A stretch of 31,900 nucleotides of DNA from Oscillospiraceae bacterium (GCA_900768245.1 CAAGCE010000021.1:1-31900), one strand, 5' to 3'. Positions 7,640 through 15,919 are shown, numbered from the stretch's first letter. The notes: generated from the sequence alone by a model not told the origin. Numbers and translations: made by a program.

Positions 7640-7659
7640 TAAATTTTCATTTATCGTAT
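7640..7659 (-). repeat. hsdS inversion site, right arm
   Basis: Reverse complement of the left arm at 6961-6980 with a single mismatch. It ends directly before the SD (AAAGGAGTG) of the FRG-domain gene, so inversion leaves the translation signal of that gene intact. Confidence 0.8.
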
Positions 7660-7675
7660 AAAGGAGTGAAACATT

Positions 7676-8950
7676 TTGGCATACAAAGAATTGGACTTAG
7701 ATAATTTAATAGAAATAGACTCTGTAAGTTCATTCATTAGTGAAGTTAAAGCATTAAGAGAGTCAGCTGATGGAACTTCGACAGAATGGTACTTTAGAGG
7801 TCAAGAAGCTGATTTCTGGGATATAGAGCCAAGTGTTTTCAGAAATGATATGCTTAGTATTGAGCATAAGTTGATGCAGATTCCATTGCAAAAAATACCG
7901 ATGGAATTCAAAGAATTCAGTACATTGTTTGATATTATGACAAAATATCAGCATTATGGAATGTGTACCAGACTTTTAGATCTGACAACGAATCCGCTGG
8001 TAGCACTATATTTTGCATGCAAAATACATGGGAACGAAGAATATGAATCAGACGATGAGAAAGTTGAAAAAGAACCATACGGAGTTATTTATTATACAAA
8101 TAATTATTATCCATCACAGTCGACTGATAAAGAAGTAAAGATTGTATCTGCATTGGCTAGTTATGATTTATCAAAAGAAAACACTATTTCCGAAATTCTT
8201 GAAAGACTTAGACAAAATCAGATCATTGATATAGAAACAAAAGATAGATGGCTACAAAAAACATATTTTCCAGAATTTGTAAAGCTAATACAAAATAACT
8301 ATATGGTAACACCTACATATACAAATGAAAGATTAAGAAAACAAAGTGGAGTTTTTTTATTAGCGAGTCTGTTTACGATAGTTTCAGGTTCGGAGGTCGG
8401 AAATTCAATAATTACAAAATCTAAGGGAAATTTAAGAGAAGAGTTTTCTGAAAGATTCTTTTATATTAATGGTGAAAACAAAGAATCTATACTTAAAGAG
8501 TTGGATTTATATAACATAAATGAAGCAACGCTATTTCCCGAATTAGAGCATCAATTAAACTATATAAGGTTTGTAAATAAAGAGCATGTTCAGTCTGTTA
8601 GTGATTTTTCTAAATATGGTGAAAAAGTTGAAAACAATAATTTGAGTATAAGTTTAGATGATGACAACGAATTAAATAATCATCTCACAAAAAATATGGG
8701 AAATATATTGTGTAATGTAGTTAGTTCAGAAGACTTTGAAGAAATAAAAAGTATAATACAAAATAGTTTTACTATTGATTGGTACAAACGTAATAATGAG
8801 TTGAGCAAGATGAAAATGGCTATTACTGGATACTATTGTGCTAAAAATAAAGATAAAATAGAATCAAAAGAAAAAGCAAATACGATTATCAACAAAATAA
8901 ATGATGAAGTAAAAAAGTATATTTCTTCTCATATTGAAAGTGGTGAATAA
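7676..8950 (+). CDS. FRG-domain protein inside the type I restriction operon
   Basis: A 424-residue protein with an N-terminal FRG domain: WYFRGQ at about residues 38-43, a PSVFRN segment at about 52-57 and QHYGMCTRLLDLTTNPLVAL at about 92-111, which contains the family LLDLTTNPLVALYFA signature. The rest (about 130-424) shows no domain I recognise; it is rich in Asn, Lys and Glu and strongly AT-rich at DNA level, more so than hsdM or hsdR, which suggests separate acquisition. The start is TTG at 7676 with GGAG 9 nt upstream; no earlier ATG is available. It lies between hsdS and hsdR and ends one base before the hsdR ATG, so it is co-transcribed. FRG proteins recur in defence islands but their activity is not established. 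An accessory defence or regulatory role is inference. Confidence 0.8.
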   Translation: MAYKELDLDNLIEIDSVSSFISEVKALRESADGTSTEWYFRGQEADFWDIEPSVFRNDMLSIEHKLMQIPLQKIPMEFKEFSTLFDIMTKYQHYGMCTRLLDLTTNPLVALYFACKIHGNEEYESDDEKVEKEPYGVIYYTNNYYPSQSTDKEVKIVSALASYDLSKENTISEILERLRQNQIIDIETKDRWLQKTYFPEFVKLIQNNYMVTPTYTNERLRKQSGVFLLASLFTIVSGSEVGNSIITKSKGNLREEFSERFFYINGENKESILKELDLYNINEATLFPELEHQLNYIRFVNKEHVQSVSDFSKYGEKVENNNLSISLDDDNELNNHLTKNMGNILCNVVSSEDFEEIKSIIQNSFTIDWYKRNNELSKMKMAITGYYCAKNKDKIESKEKANTIINKINDEVKKYISSHIESGE

Positions 8951-8951
8951 A

Positions 8952-11900
8952 ATGGTGACCTATTATACCGAAGCCGATTACGAAAACTCAATAATTCAGC
9001 TTTTTGAAGAAATGGGTTATGCTCACGTTTACGGTCCCGATATAGAAAGAGATTTTAGCAGTCCGTTATATGAAGATGTGCTTATAGATTCGATGTATCA
9101 CCTGAATAAGGAATTGCCCGATGATGCGATACAAGATGCTATCTATAAGCTCAAAAACTTTGAAAACGGAGAGCTTGTGCAGAAAAATGCAGTATTTATG
9201 GATTATCTGCAAAACGGCATACCTGTAAGATTTTTTGTTGACGGTGAGGAACGCTCTTCTATAGTGTATCTCGTTGATTATAAAAATCCCGAAAACAATT
9301 CCTTTATTGTGGCAAATCAGTGGACTTTTATTGAGAACAGCAACAAGCGTCCTGATATTATCTTGTTTTTAAACGGTTTGCCTGTGGTAATTGTTGAACT
9401 GAAATCGCCCTCTCGTGAGGAAACTGACGTTTCGGAAGCATACAGGCAGCTGCGTAATTATATGAAAGAAATTCCATCAATGTTTAACTATAATGCTATA
9501 TGTGTTATGAGCGACCAGCTGACTTCCAAGGCTGGAACAATAACATCAGGCGAAGACAGATTTATGGAATGGAAAACTAAAGACGGAGATTATGAAAATA
9601 CTCAATATGCACAGTTTGATACTTTTTTTGAGGGGATATTCCAAAGAGAAAGACTGCTTGATATTGTAAAGAATTTTATATGCTTTTCAAATGACGGTTC
9701 CAATAATATTAAGATTCTTGCAGGTTATCATCAATATTTTGCGGTCAGAAAAGCAGTTGAATCAACTAAACACGCCTCTGTTACTGACGGTAAGGGCGGT
9801 GTTTTCTGGCATACACAGGGCAGCGGAAAATCGTTGTCTATGGTATTCTATGCTCATCTTTTGCAGGAAGCTCTTGACAGTCCGACAATTGTTGTATTGA
9901 CTGACAGAAATGACCTTGATGACCAGCTATATGGACAGTTTGCAAAATGTAAGGATTTTCTCAGGCAAGAGCCTATGCACGCAGAAAGCCGTGAACATTT
10001 AAAGAACTTGCTGGCAGGCAGACAGGCTAACGGTATTATTTTTACTACAATGCAAAAATTTGAGGAATCCGGCGAACCGCTTTCTGAACGTCGAAACATT
10101 GTAGTTATGGCTGATGAGGCTCATAGAGGACAGTATGGCTTGACCGAAAAGGTAGATGAAAAAACAGGAAAAATCAAGATTGGTACAGCACGTGTTATCC
10201 GAAACAGTTTGCCTAACGCTACATATATCGGATTTACAGGTACACCTATTTCATCAAAAGACCGCAGCACAATTGAAGTGTTTGGAAATTACATTGATAT
10301 TTATGATATGACACAGGCGGTTGAGGACGGAGCAACACGACCGGTCTATTATGAAAGCCGTGTAATAAAGCTTAATCTTGATGAAAAGACACTGAAGCTG
10401 ATTGATGATGAATATGATATAATGGCAGCCAATGCAGATGCAGAGGTTATCGAAAAAAGCAAGCACGAGCTTGGTCAGCTGGAAGCTGTTCTCGGAAATG
10501 ACAATACCATTAATTCATTGGTATGTGATATTCTTGAGCATTATGAGAATAACCGTGAAAATCTGCTTACCGGTAAAGCAATGATTGTGGCTTATTCCAG
10601 GCCTATTGCTATGAAGATATATAAACGCATTCTGGAACTTCGTCCCTCCTGGACGGAAAAGGTAGGCGTAGTTATGACTTCAGGAAACAACGATCCCGAA
10701 GAATGGCGTGAAGTTATAGGCAATAAGCATCACAAGGACGAGCTTGCAAAGAAATTCAAGGACAATAACAGTCCGATGAAAATAGCTATTGTTGTAGATA
10801 TGTGGCTAACAGGATTTGATGTGCCATCACTTGCAACAATGTATGTTTACAAGCCTATGTCAGGACATAATCTTATGCAGGCTATTGCACGTGTAAACCG
10901 AGTATTCGGAGATAAAGAAGGCGGACTTGTAGTTGACTATGTAGGTATTGCAACAGCTTTGAAACAGGCAATGAATGACTATACAGCACGTGATAAAAAG
11001 AATTACGGTGATACCGATGTTGCTAAAGTTGCATATCCGAAATTCCTTGAAAAATTGTCTGTATGCCGTGATATATTCCACGGTTATGATTATTCCAAGT
11101 TCGCTGCGGGAACAGATCTTGAAAGATCAAAAACAATAAGCGGAGCTGTAAACTTCATTATTGGCAGAGAAAAGGCTGATGACAAGGACTCATTTGTAAA
11201 AGAAGCACTTATGCTTCATCAGGCACTTTCACTTTGTTCTTCTATGGTTGACGAGGAAATGCGATATGAAGCTGCTTTTTTCGAAGCGGTTCGTGTCCTT
11301 GTTTTACGGTTAACAAACAATGGTGTAGGAAAAAAATTATCGTTGCCTGAAATAAACGGACGCATAAATGAACTCTTGAAGCAAAGCATCAAGAGTGATG
11401 GTGTGATAAATCTTTTTTCAGATGTTAAAGAAGAATTTTCTCTGTTTGATCCTAAATTTCTTCAGGAAGTTGCCAATATGAAAGAAAAAAATCTTGCAGT
11501 TGAACTGTTGAAAAAGTTGATTGCTGAACAGGTTTCCGTATATCGTAGGACTAATGTAGTTAAGTCTGAAAAATTCAGCGAAATAATGCAACGTTCTCTT
11601 AATGCTTATCTTAACGGTATGCTGACTAATGAAGAAGTTATTGAGGAAATGCTGAATTTGGCAAAGCAGATTGCTGCTGCACAAAAAGAGGGGGATCAGC
11701 TTGGACTGACACCCGATGAATTGGCATTTTATGATGCTTTGACCAAGCCACAGGCAATCAAGGATTTTTATGAAAACGATGAGCTCATATCCATTACAAA
11801 GGAACTTGCAGATACACTTCGTAAAAATAAGACTATTGATTGGCAAAAGCGGGAATCTGCCCGAGCCAAAATGCGTATGATGATAAAAAAACTGCTGAAA

Positions 11901-11993
11901 AAGCATCGTTATCCTCCGGAAGGAATGGAAGATGCTGTTCAGACAGTTATGACGCAGTGTGAACTTTGGACTGATAATGCTGAAATGAATTAG
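8952..11993 (+). CDS. hsdR: Type I restriction endonuclease/translocase subunit R
   Basis: About 1013 residues from the ATG at 8952 (the frame also opens at TTG 8934, but the ATG directly after the upstream stop matches usual HsdR starts such as YYTEADYENSII). The N-terminal nuclease domain shows PDIILF and VVIVELKSP (about residues 134-152), the PD-ExK catalytic pattern. The SF2 translocase follows: Walker A TQGSGKS (about 288-294), DEAH box (about 388-391), FTGTPI motif III and QAIARVNR motif VI. The C-terminal helical domain that contacts the methylase extends to the end. Full length and intact motifs indicate a functional ATP-dependent translocase that cuts unmethylated DNA at a distance. 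As hsdS can invert, the target of HsdR would change with it. Confidence 0.95.
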   Translation: MVTYYTEADYENSIIQLFEEMGYAHVYGPDIERDFSSPLYEDVLIDSMYHLNKELPDDAIQDAIYKLKNFENGELVQKNAVFMDYLQNGIPVRFFVDGEERSSIVYLVDYKNPENNSFIVANQWTFIENSNKRPDIILFLNGLPVVIVELKSPSREETDVSEAYRQLRNYMKEIPSMFNYNAICVMSDQLTSKAGTITSGEDRFMEWKTKDGDYENTQYAQFDTFFEGIFQRERLLDIVKNFICFSNDGSNNIKILAGYHQYFAVRKAVESTKHASVTDGKGGVFWHTQGSGKSLSMVFYAHLLQEALDSPTIVVLTDRNDLDDQLYGQFAKCKDFLRQEPMHAESREHLKNLLAGRQANGIIFTTMQKFEESGEPLSERRNIVVMADEAHRGQYGLTEKVDEKTGKIKIGTARVIRNSLPNATYIGFTGTPISSKDRSTIEVFGNYIDIYDMTQAVEDGATRPVYYESRVIKLNLDEKTLKLIDDEYDIMAANADAEVIEKSKHELGQLEAVLGNDNTINSLVCDILEHYENNRENLLTGKAMIVAYSRPIAMKIYKRILELRPSWTEKVGVVMTSGNNDPEEWREVIGNKHHKDELAKKFKDNNSPMKIAIVVDMWLTGFDVPSLATMYVYKPMSGHNLMQAIARVNRVFGDKEGGLVVDYVGIATALKQAMNDYTARDKKNYGDTDVAKVAYPKFLEKLSVCRDIFHGYDYSKFAAGTDLERSKTISGAVNFIIGREKADDKDSFVKEALMLHQALSLCSSMVDEEMRYEAAFFEAVRVLVLRLTNNGVGKKLSLPEINGRINELLKQSIKSDGVINLFSDVKEEFSLFDPKFLQEVANMKEKNLAVELLKKLIAEQVSVYRRTNVVKSEKFSEIMQRSLNAYLNGMLTNEEVIEEMLNLAKQIAAAQKEGDQLGLTPDELAFYDALTKPQAIKDFYENDELISITKELADTLRKNKTIDWQKRESARAKMRMMIKKLLKKHRYPPEGMEDAVQTVMTQCELWTDNAEMN

Positions 11994-12350
11994 AATTTTG
12001 CAAGGAAATTGCAAATCTGCATTTCCCATACTGAATAATTTAGCTGTGTTTTCAAATGTTAAAAAATAGGGAAAAGAATATAGGACCGATTAATGGATAC
12101 AGGAGTATGTCTGGTCTTTATTTGGTCTTTAAAGTTAAAAAAGCATATAGAAATGCGCAGAAATTCTGATTTGTTCTATTGTTGCAAATTGTTGAAAAAG
12201 TGCCTATAAACCTTACTTTGCACCAAATTGCAAGAAAATAGAAGAATCGCAGAGACAGACTCAAAGAGATAATTATTGCCCTTACAAATCACGTATTTAC
12301 GTGCTTTGGGGCGAGTTTATCACTGCTTTGGTCATTCAATAACGACTGAA
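11994..12350. other. Gene-free AT-rich region after hsdR, candidate element right end
   Basis: No gene is seen. Notable items are a direct repeat TGGTCTTTA at 12112-12120 and 12123-12131, several TTGCA motifs between 12183 and 12233, and the palindrome CACGTATTTACGTG at about 12287-12300. This reads like the terminal binding-site region of an integrative element, though no core site pair can be proven within the window. Confidence 0.4.
12097..12111 (-). repeat. 15-bp motif, right copy (inverted relative to 129-143)
   Basis: ATACAGGAGTATGTC is the exact reverse complement of 129-143. A second shared word, AAAAGTGCCTA at 12196-12206, matches 51-61 inverted. These are candidate matching sub-ends of one element. 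Confidence 0.45.
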
Positions 12351-12352
12351 AT

Positions 12353-12388
12353 AACCGCTATGTGTTCAACGCATAGCGGTTGTTTTAT
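12353..12388 (+). terminator. Intrinsic terminator downstream of hsdR
   Basis: AACCGCTATG (12353-12362) pairs with CATAGCGGTT (12372-12381), 10 bp with a 9-nt loop, followed by GTTTTATT. It lies 360 bp after hsdR, the first clear terminator for the restriction operon. Confidence 0.75.
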
Positions 12389-12419
12389 TATATTACTGCT
12401 TATTATATTGCTGCGAAAT

Positions 12420-12456
12420 AAAAGATCCGCCCGCAATGTATACGGACGGATCTTTT
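12420..12456 (-). terminator. Terminator of the ilvA-ridA operon
   Basis: AAAGATCCG and its complement CGGATCTTT enclose a further CCG/CGG pairing (12421-12454); the minus-strand transcript from ridA reads into it and ends in TTTT. It begins within 10 nt of the ridA stop. Confidence 0.75.
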
Positions 12457-12463
12457 CATAAAC

Positions 12464-12838
12464 TTACTTAACTTCAGCGATAACTTCAACTTCGGCAAGT
12501 ACATTCTTTGGAAGCTGCTTTACAGCAACGCAGGAACGTGCAGGCTTGCTTGTGAAATATTTGCCGTAAATTTCATTGAACTTTGCAAAGTCACCCATAT
12601 CAGCAAGGAAACAGGTCGTCTTTACAGCTGTTTCAAATGAAGCACCCGAAGCCTTGAGAACTTCACCAAGGTTCTTCATTATCTGTTCGGTCTGACCTTC
12701 AATTGTGTCAGCCTCAACATTTCCGCTTGCAGGATCAATTGCGATCTGACCTGAAGTGTAGACCATACCGTTTGAAACTACTGCCTGTGAGTATGGACCG
12801 ATCGCATCGGGTGCAGTGTTTGTGTAAACTTTTTCCAT
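12464..12838 (-). CDS. ridA: RidA family reactive intermediate/imine deaminase
   Basis: A 124-residue RidA (YjgF/YER057c/UK114) protein of normal length. It hydrolyses the enamine/imine intermediates released by PLP-dependent dehydratases to 2-oxo acids and ammonia. Family features are IGPYSQAV (about 13-20), YTSGQIAIDP (about 27-36), the catalytic arginine R101 in KPARSCVAV and the conserved E116 in LAEVEV; the spacing of 15 residues matches the E. coli enzyme. It lies 14 bp after ilvA in the same operon. The pairing is functionally apt, because threonine dehydratase generates 2-aminocrotonate. It is expected to be a cytoplasmic trimer. Confidence 0.93.
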   Translation of the reverse strand: MEKVYTNTAPDAIGPYSQAVVSNGMVYTSGQIAIDPASGNVEADTIEGQTEQIMKNLGEVLKASGASFETAVKTTCFLADMGDFAKFNEIYGKYFTSKPARSCVAVKQLPKNVLAEVEVIAEVK

Positions 12839-12852
12839 AGTTAATATCCTCC

Positions 12853-14049
12853 TCAGATTAAATGATAGCCTTGTTTGATAAGCTCAGCCTTGATCTCGTC
12901 AATGTGAGCCTGATTTCTTGTTTCCATAGTAAGCTTGATGATGCAGGAGTTGATGTCCATTTCAAGATCTGTTCTGCCGTAGCTTACAGATGTAACGTTG
13001 CCGCCTGCGTTTGCGATTATCTTTGAAACGCTTCTGAGCTGACCCGGCTTGTCAACAAGCTCGATAGAAAGGTCGCAAAGTCTGCCTGTTTTCTGAAGAC
13101 CTCTGTTGATAACTCTTGAAAGGCTTGTAACATCGATATTACCGCCTGAAACAAGGCAGCATACCTTTTTGCCCTTTAATTCAGGGATCTTGTTGAAGAG
13201 AAGAGCGGCAACAGGAACTGCGCCCGCACCCTCTGAAACAAGTTTCTGCTTTTCCATAAGTGTAAGGATAGCTGTTGCGACTTCGTCGTCTGTAACGGTA
13301 ACAAGTCCGTCAACGTATTTTGAAACGAGTTCAAATGTATTGTCGCCGGGTGTTTTTACGGCGATACCGTCTGCGATAGTCTTTACTGATGGAAGTGTTT
13401 CGATCTTGTGATCTCTTACGGCATTTACCATTGAAGGTGCGCCTGCTGCCTGAACGCCGTATACCTTTACGTCAGGACGGAGTGATTTGATAGTGAAAGC
13501 AACGCCGCTGATAAGTCCGCCGCCGCCGATAGGAACGATAACGGCTTCGACCTCAGGGAGCTGTTCAAGAATTTCAAGACCGATAGTACCCTGACCTGCG
13601 ATAACAAGCTCATCATCAAATGGGTGAATGAATGTTGCGCCTGTTTCCTTCTGGAGCTGTACAGCCTTGTCGTGAGCGTCATCATATGTGCCTTCAACAA
13701 GACAAACATCTGCGCCGTAGCTCTTGGTAGCTTCGACCTTTGAGATAGGAGCACCGTCAGGGATACAGATGCAAGCTCTTATGCCGTTTTTGGCTGCAGC
13801 AAGAGCAACACCCTGAGCGTGGTTGCCTGCTGAACAAGCGATAACGCCCTTAGCCTTTTCTTCAGCTGAAAGCTGTGAGATCTTATAATAAGCACCTCTT
13901 ACCTTGAATGAACCTGTTACCTGAAGATTTTCTGTTTTGAGATAAACATTGTAATCGGGGCAAAGATCCTTTGCCTTGATCATATCAGTTGTACGAACAA
14001 CCTCTTTAAGAACATAGGAAGCCTGATAAACCTTGTCAAGAGTCAGCAT
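12853..14049 (-). CDS. ilvA: Threonine ammonia-lyase (threonine dehydratase)
   Basis: A 398-residue PLP enzyme converting threonine to 2-oxobutanoate, the entry to isoleucine synthesis. The PLP lysine is K49 in TGSFKVRGAYYK, the SAGNHAQGVA loop follows at about 69-78, and the PLP phosphate loop IGGGGLISG is near 175-183. An ACT-type C-terminal domain (about 322-398, starting LCDLSIELVDKPGQLRSV) gives the single-ACT layout of the catabolic-like/Clostridial form rather than the two-ACT-like IlvA of E. coli. SD GGAG precedes the ATG by about 8 nt. It is the first gene after a T-box leader, so transcription should rise when the matching tRNA is uncharged; ridA follows. Assignment as biosynthetic rather than tdcB-like catabolic rests on the T-box. 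Confidence 0.92.
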   Translation of the reverse strand: MLTLDKVYQASYVLKEVVRTTDMIKAKDLCPDYNVYLKTENLQVTGSFKVRGAYYKISQLSAEEKAKGVIACSAGNHAQGVALAAAKNGIRACICIPDGAPISKVEATKSYGADVCLVEGTYDDAHDKAVQLQKETGATFIHPFDDELVIAGQGTIGLEILEQLPEVEAVIVPIGGGGLISGVAFTIKSLRPDVKVYGVQAAGAPSMVNAVRDHKIETLPSVKTIADGIAVKTPGDNTFELVSKYVDGLVTVTDDEVATAILTLMEKQKLVSEGAGAVPVAALLFNKIPELKGKKVCCLVSGGNIDVTSLSRVINRGLQKTGRLCDLSIELVDKPGQLRSVSKIIANAGGNVTSVSYGRTDLEMDINSCIIKLTMETRNQAHIDEIKAELIKQGYHLI

Positions 14050-14111
14050 TTTGGAAAACTCCTTTTAAATAATTTTTATCGGAAAAAGCGGTTTCATCTG
14101 CTAAAAGCAAT

Positions 14112-14375
14112 AAAAAAGACCTCGCCCGTGATCTAAGGGCGAAGTCTGAAACTCCGTGTTACCACCTTAATTGCCGTTTTAAGAAACGACCGCTCGGCAT
14201 ACGTCCGACAACGTATTCTCCTGTAACGGGGAGCACCGTACACGCTTAATTGCAAAAGCTTTCAGCAGTCTGCTCAAGGGGGATTATTATGTTTTTCCAC
14301 GCTGTCTTGCACCGAACGGCAGCTCTCTGAAGAGGAACATCAACACACGTTTTCCCTGTCAACGCATTTATTACA
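14112..14375 (-). ncRNA. T-box leader of ilvA, probably isoleucine-responsive
   Basis: The minus strand contains the T-box core AAGGTGGTAACACGG (complement of 14154-14168), followed by the attenuator hairpin GACTTCGCCC / GGGCGAGGTC and TTTTTT (14112-14146). Upstream is a long stem I with the distal-loop pattern GAGAGCTGCCGTTCGGTG (about 14300-14330). The likely specifier loop lies near 14282-14290, where ATC (isoleucine) can be read next to CCCCC; the exact codon choice is less certain. Uncharged tRNA binding would disrupt the terminator and switch on ilvA-ridA. Confidence 0.9.
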
Positions 14376-14380
14376 CTTAT

Positions 14381-14408
14381 ATTATACATCCGTAAAACAA
14401 ATTATCAA
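14381..14408 (-). promoter_or_regulatory. Promoter of the T-box/ilvA/ridA transcript
   Basis: TTGATA (complement of 14403-14408), a 16-bp spacer and TATAAT (complement of 14381-14386) sit just upstream of stem I of the T-box. Confidence 0.6.
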
Positions 14409-14485
14409 TGTATATTTTGTTAAAATTATTTGCATAAAAATGCGGCAGCCTTCCTGTGCAAATTGCAGTATGGTCTTGTCCGTAT

Positions 14486-14667
14486 CTTTTATTTTTTTGG
14501 GGGGGCGGCGGTTCAGGGTTTGCTGTGAACCCAAAGAAACGTTTCCGCCGCGGTCGTTGATTTGCAGCGGATCCATATGAAAGGTTACTTGCTATGCTGC
14601 GACTGCGGCGGAACACTATCTTCAGTTCAAGGCAAACTTTAAACCGCCGCCTAAATAAAAATAAAAA
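14486..14667. repeat. Dispersed MITE-like repeat with AT-plus-GC terminal inverted repeats
   Basis: TTTTATTTTTTT plus a G run and GCGGCGGTT (14486-14513) is mirrored by AACCGCCGC followed by TAAATAAAAATAAAA (14642-14665). The interior, about 130 bp, contains a GGTTCA/TGAACC hairpin and GAACCCAAAGA with GCCGCGG (14527-14553), words that recur at 31778-31800. No protein of note is encoded. Similar AT-G ends bound 24499-24769. It fits a non-autonomous dispersed repeat family of the host genome. Confidence 0.5.
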
Positions 14668-14681
14668 GCAGGGAATAAAGC

Positions 14682-14713
14682 AAAAACTGCTGTAAAACGA
14701 TGAATTACAGCAG
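14682..14713 (-). terminator. Terminator of the cysteine desulfurase gene
   Basis: CTGCTGTAA (14687-14695) pairs with TTACAGCAG (14705-14713). Read on the minus strand the stem is followed by TTTTTG. It lies 10 nt beyond the stop. Confidence 0.75.
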
Positions 14714-14723
14714 CTTTGCTATT

Positions 14724-15869
14724 TTATTTTGTTTTTGCCAGCGAATCGTAGCCGTCACGGATAGCATTGACGAGAGCGTCAATATCACCCATTGTAGTAG
14801 TGCGGCATATAGAAACTCGAATTGCGCTGTCTGCGACCTTATCGGGTATTCCCATAGCGGTCAGAACTGAGCTGTGAGCACCCTTTGAGCAGGCAGAACC
14901 GCTTGATACATAAATTTCTCTGCTTTCAAGATAATGTAGCATAATTTCGGAGCGTATGCCATCTACCGAAAAGTTGAGTATGTAAGGTGAGCTGTTGTCC
15001 TCAATGGAATTTATTTTGATAAAATCAAATTTTGAAAGGCTTTTTTTTAAATAGCTGTTTATTGTTTCAGCATTGCTGTATGCTGTTTTCATTGTGCCCA
15101 TAAGAGCTCTTACAGCTGCGCCGAAGCCTGCAATGAGCGGAACTGATTCCGTACCTGAGCGCAGACCTTTTTCCTGTCCGCCGCCGTAAACGAGAGGGGC
15201 GATCCTTACACCGCTCTTGATGAACATCGCACCGACACCTTTTACAGCGTGTACCTTGTGACCCGAAACAACAATTGCATCAGCGAAAAGATCAGCGGAC
15301 TTTATCGGGATCTTCAGAAATCCCTGAACAGCATCGCAGTGAGTGATACATTCGGGGAAATTGCGCTTTACCTGCGAGAAAATTTTCTTGACAGGGTTTA
15401 TAGAGCCTGTTTCATTGTTCACAAGCATACACGAAACGAGGAAGGTGTCAGCATCAACAGCTTTGATAAATTCGTCAGGATCAATGGAGCCGTTTCTGTC
15501 AGGCTTGATACGTACAACAGTATATTCGCCTGTTTCTTCAAGACGTTTTATGGGTTCGGCAACGGAAGGGTGTTCAATGGCTGAAACAACGATCTTCTTG
15601 CGATTCCTTTTGCCGTAGTTTCGTGCAGCACCGAAAATGATAGTGTTGTTAGCCTCAGTAGCACCGGAAGTAAAAGTGATGCATTTCGGATCACATACAA
15701 GAGCAGCAGCAATGGCTTTCCTTGCTTCGTTCATATTATTTTCCGCATTAAGACCAAGCCTGTGGAGTGAAGAAGGATTGCCGAAGTCCTCAACCATATT
15801 CTGAAATACCGCAGAAACCGCAGGTTCGCAAGGCTTAGTCGTAGCAGCATTATCCAAATAAACGCTCAT
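14724..15869 (-). CDS. Cysteine desulfurase, NifS/IscS family
   Basis: 381 residues from the ATG at 15869 (start of MSVYLDNAATT), chosen because AGGAAAGG lies just upstream; an in-frame extension to 15917 would run through a hairpin. This PLP enzyme takes sulfur from cysteine for iron-sulfur clusters or tRNA thiolation. The cofactor lysine is K205 in SGHKVHAVKG, H100 stacks on PLP (AIEHPS), and the persulfide cysteine is C327 in SSGSACSKG. The intact loop and length fit the group I (NifS/IscS) subfamily. No iscU or thiI is adjacent, so the sulfur acceptor is unknown. It is transcribed alone, between a promoter at 15946-15974 and a terminator. Confidence 0.9.
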   Translation of the reverse strand: MSVYLDNAATTKPCEPAVSAVFQNMVEDFGNPSSLHRLGLNAENNMNEARKAIAAALVCDPKCITFTSGATEANNTIIFGAARNYGKRNRKKIVVSAIEHPSVAEPIKRLEETGEYTVVRIKPDRNGSIDPDEFIKAVDADTFLVSCMLVNNETGSINPVKKIFSQVKRNFPECITHCDAVQGFLKIPIKSADLFADAIVVSGHKVHAVKGVGAMFIKSGVRIAPLVYGGGQEKGLRSGTESVPLIAGFGAAVRALMGTMKTAYSNAETINSYLKKSLSKFDFIKINSIEDNSSPYILNFSVDGIRSEIMLHYLESREIYVSSGSACSKGAHSSVLTAMGIPDKVADSAIRVSICRTTTMGDIDALVNAIRDGYDSLAKTK

Positions 15870-15887
15870 TATTGATTTTCCTTTCCT

Positions 15888-15919
15888 AAAAAAACCTTGC
15901 AGAAGCATTATCTGCAAGG
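15888..15919 (-). terminator. Terminator-like hairpin in the cysteine desulfurase leader
   Basis: On the minus strand CCTTGCAGA, a 7-nt loop and TCTGCAAGG are followed directly by seven T (15919 down to 15888). The stem is a perfect 9 bp. It lies about 20 nt after the predicted transcription start and 18 nt before the gene ATG, so it would attenuate the gene unless bypassed. Confidence 0.7.

Larger units (their letters stand above)
6961..7659. other. Invertible segment of the hsdS locus
   Basis: A stretch of about 700 bp bounded by near-perfect inverted repeats, holding the second half of hsdS backwards. On flipping, the left KINENL codons join EQQAQAIFKSWFVDFEPFGG and the second TRD in frame, predicting a normal HsdS of about 390 residues. 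The two back-to-back stop codons overlap at 6995-6998. No recombinase gene sits in or next to the segment. Confidence 0.8.

Noticed and set aside
11418..12029. Minus-strand frame of 203 codons over the hsdR end
   Set aside because: Shadow of the hsdR C-terminus, Phe/Ile/Cys-rich with no domain.
14377..14616. Minus-strand frames between the T-box and cysteine desulfurase
   Set aside because: They lie in a low-complexity dispersed repeat and the ilvA promoter, with no ribosome binding site.
15870..15917. N-terminal extension of the cysteine desulfurase to 15917
   Set aside because: It would translate through the terminator hairpin; the ATG at 15869 has a proper SD and gives the usual N-terminus.
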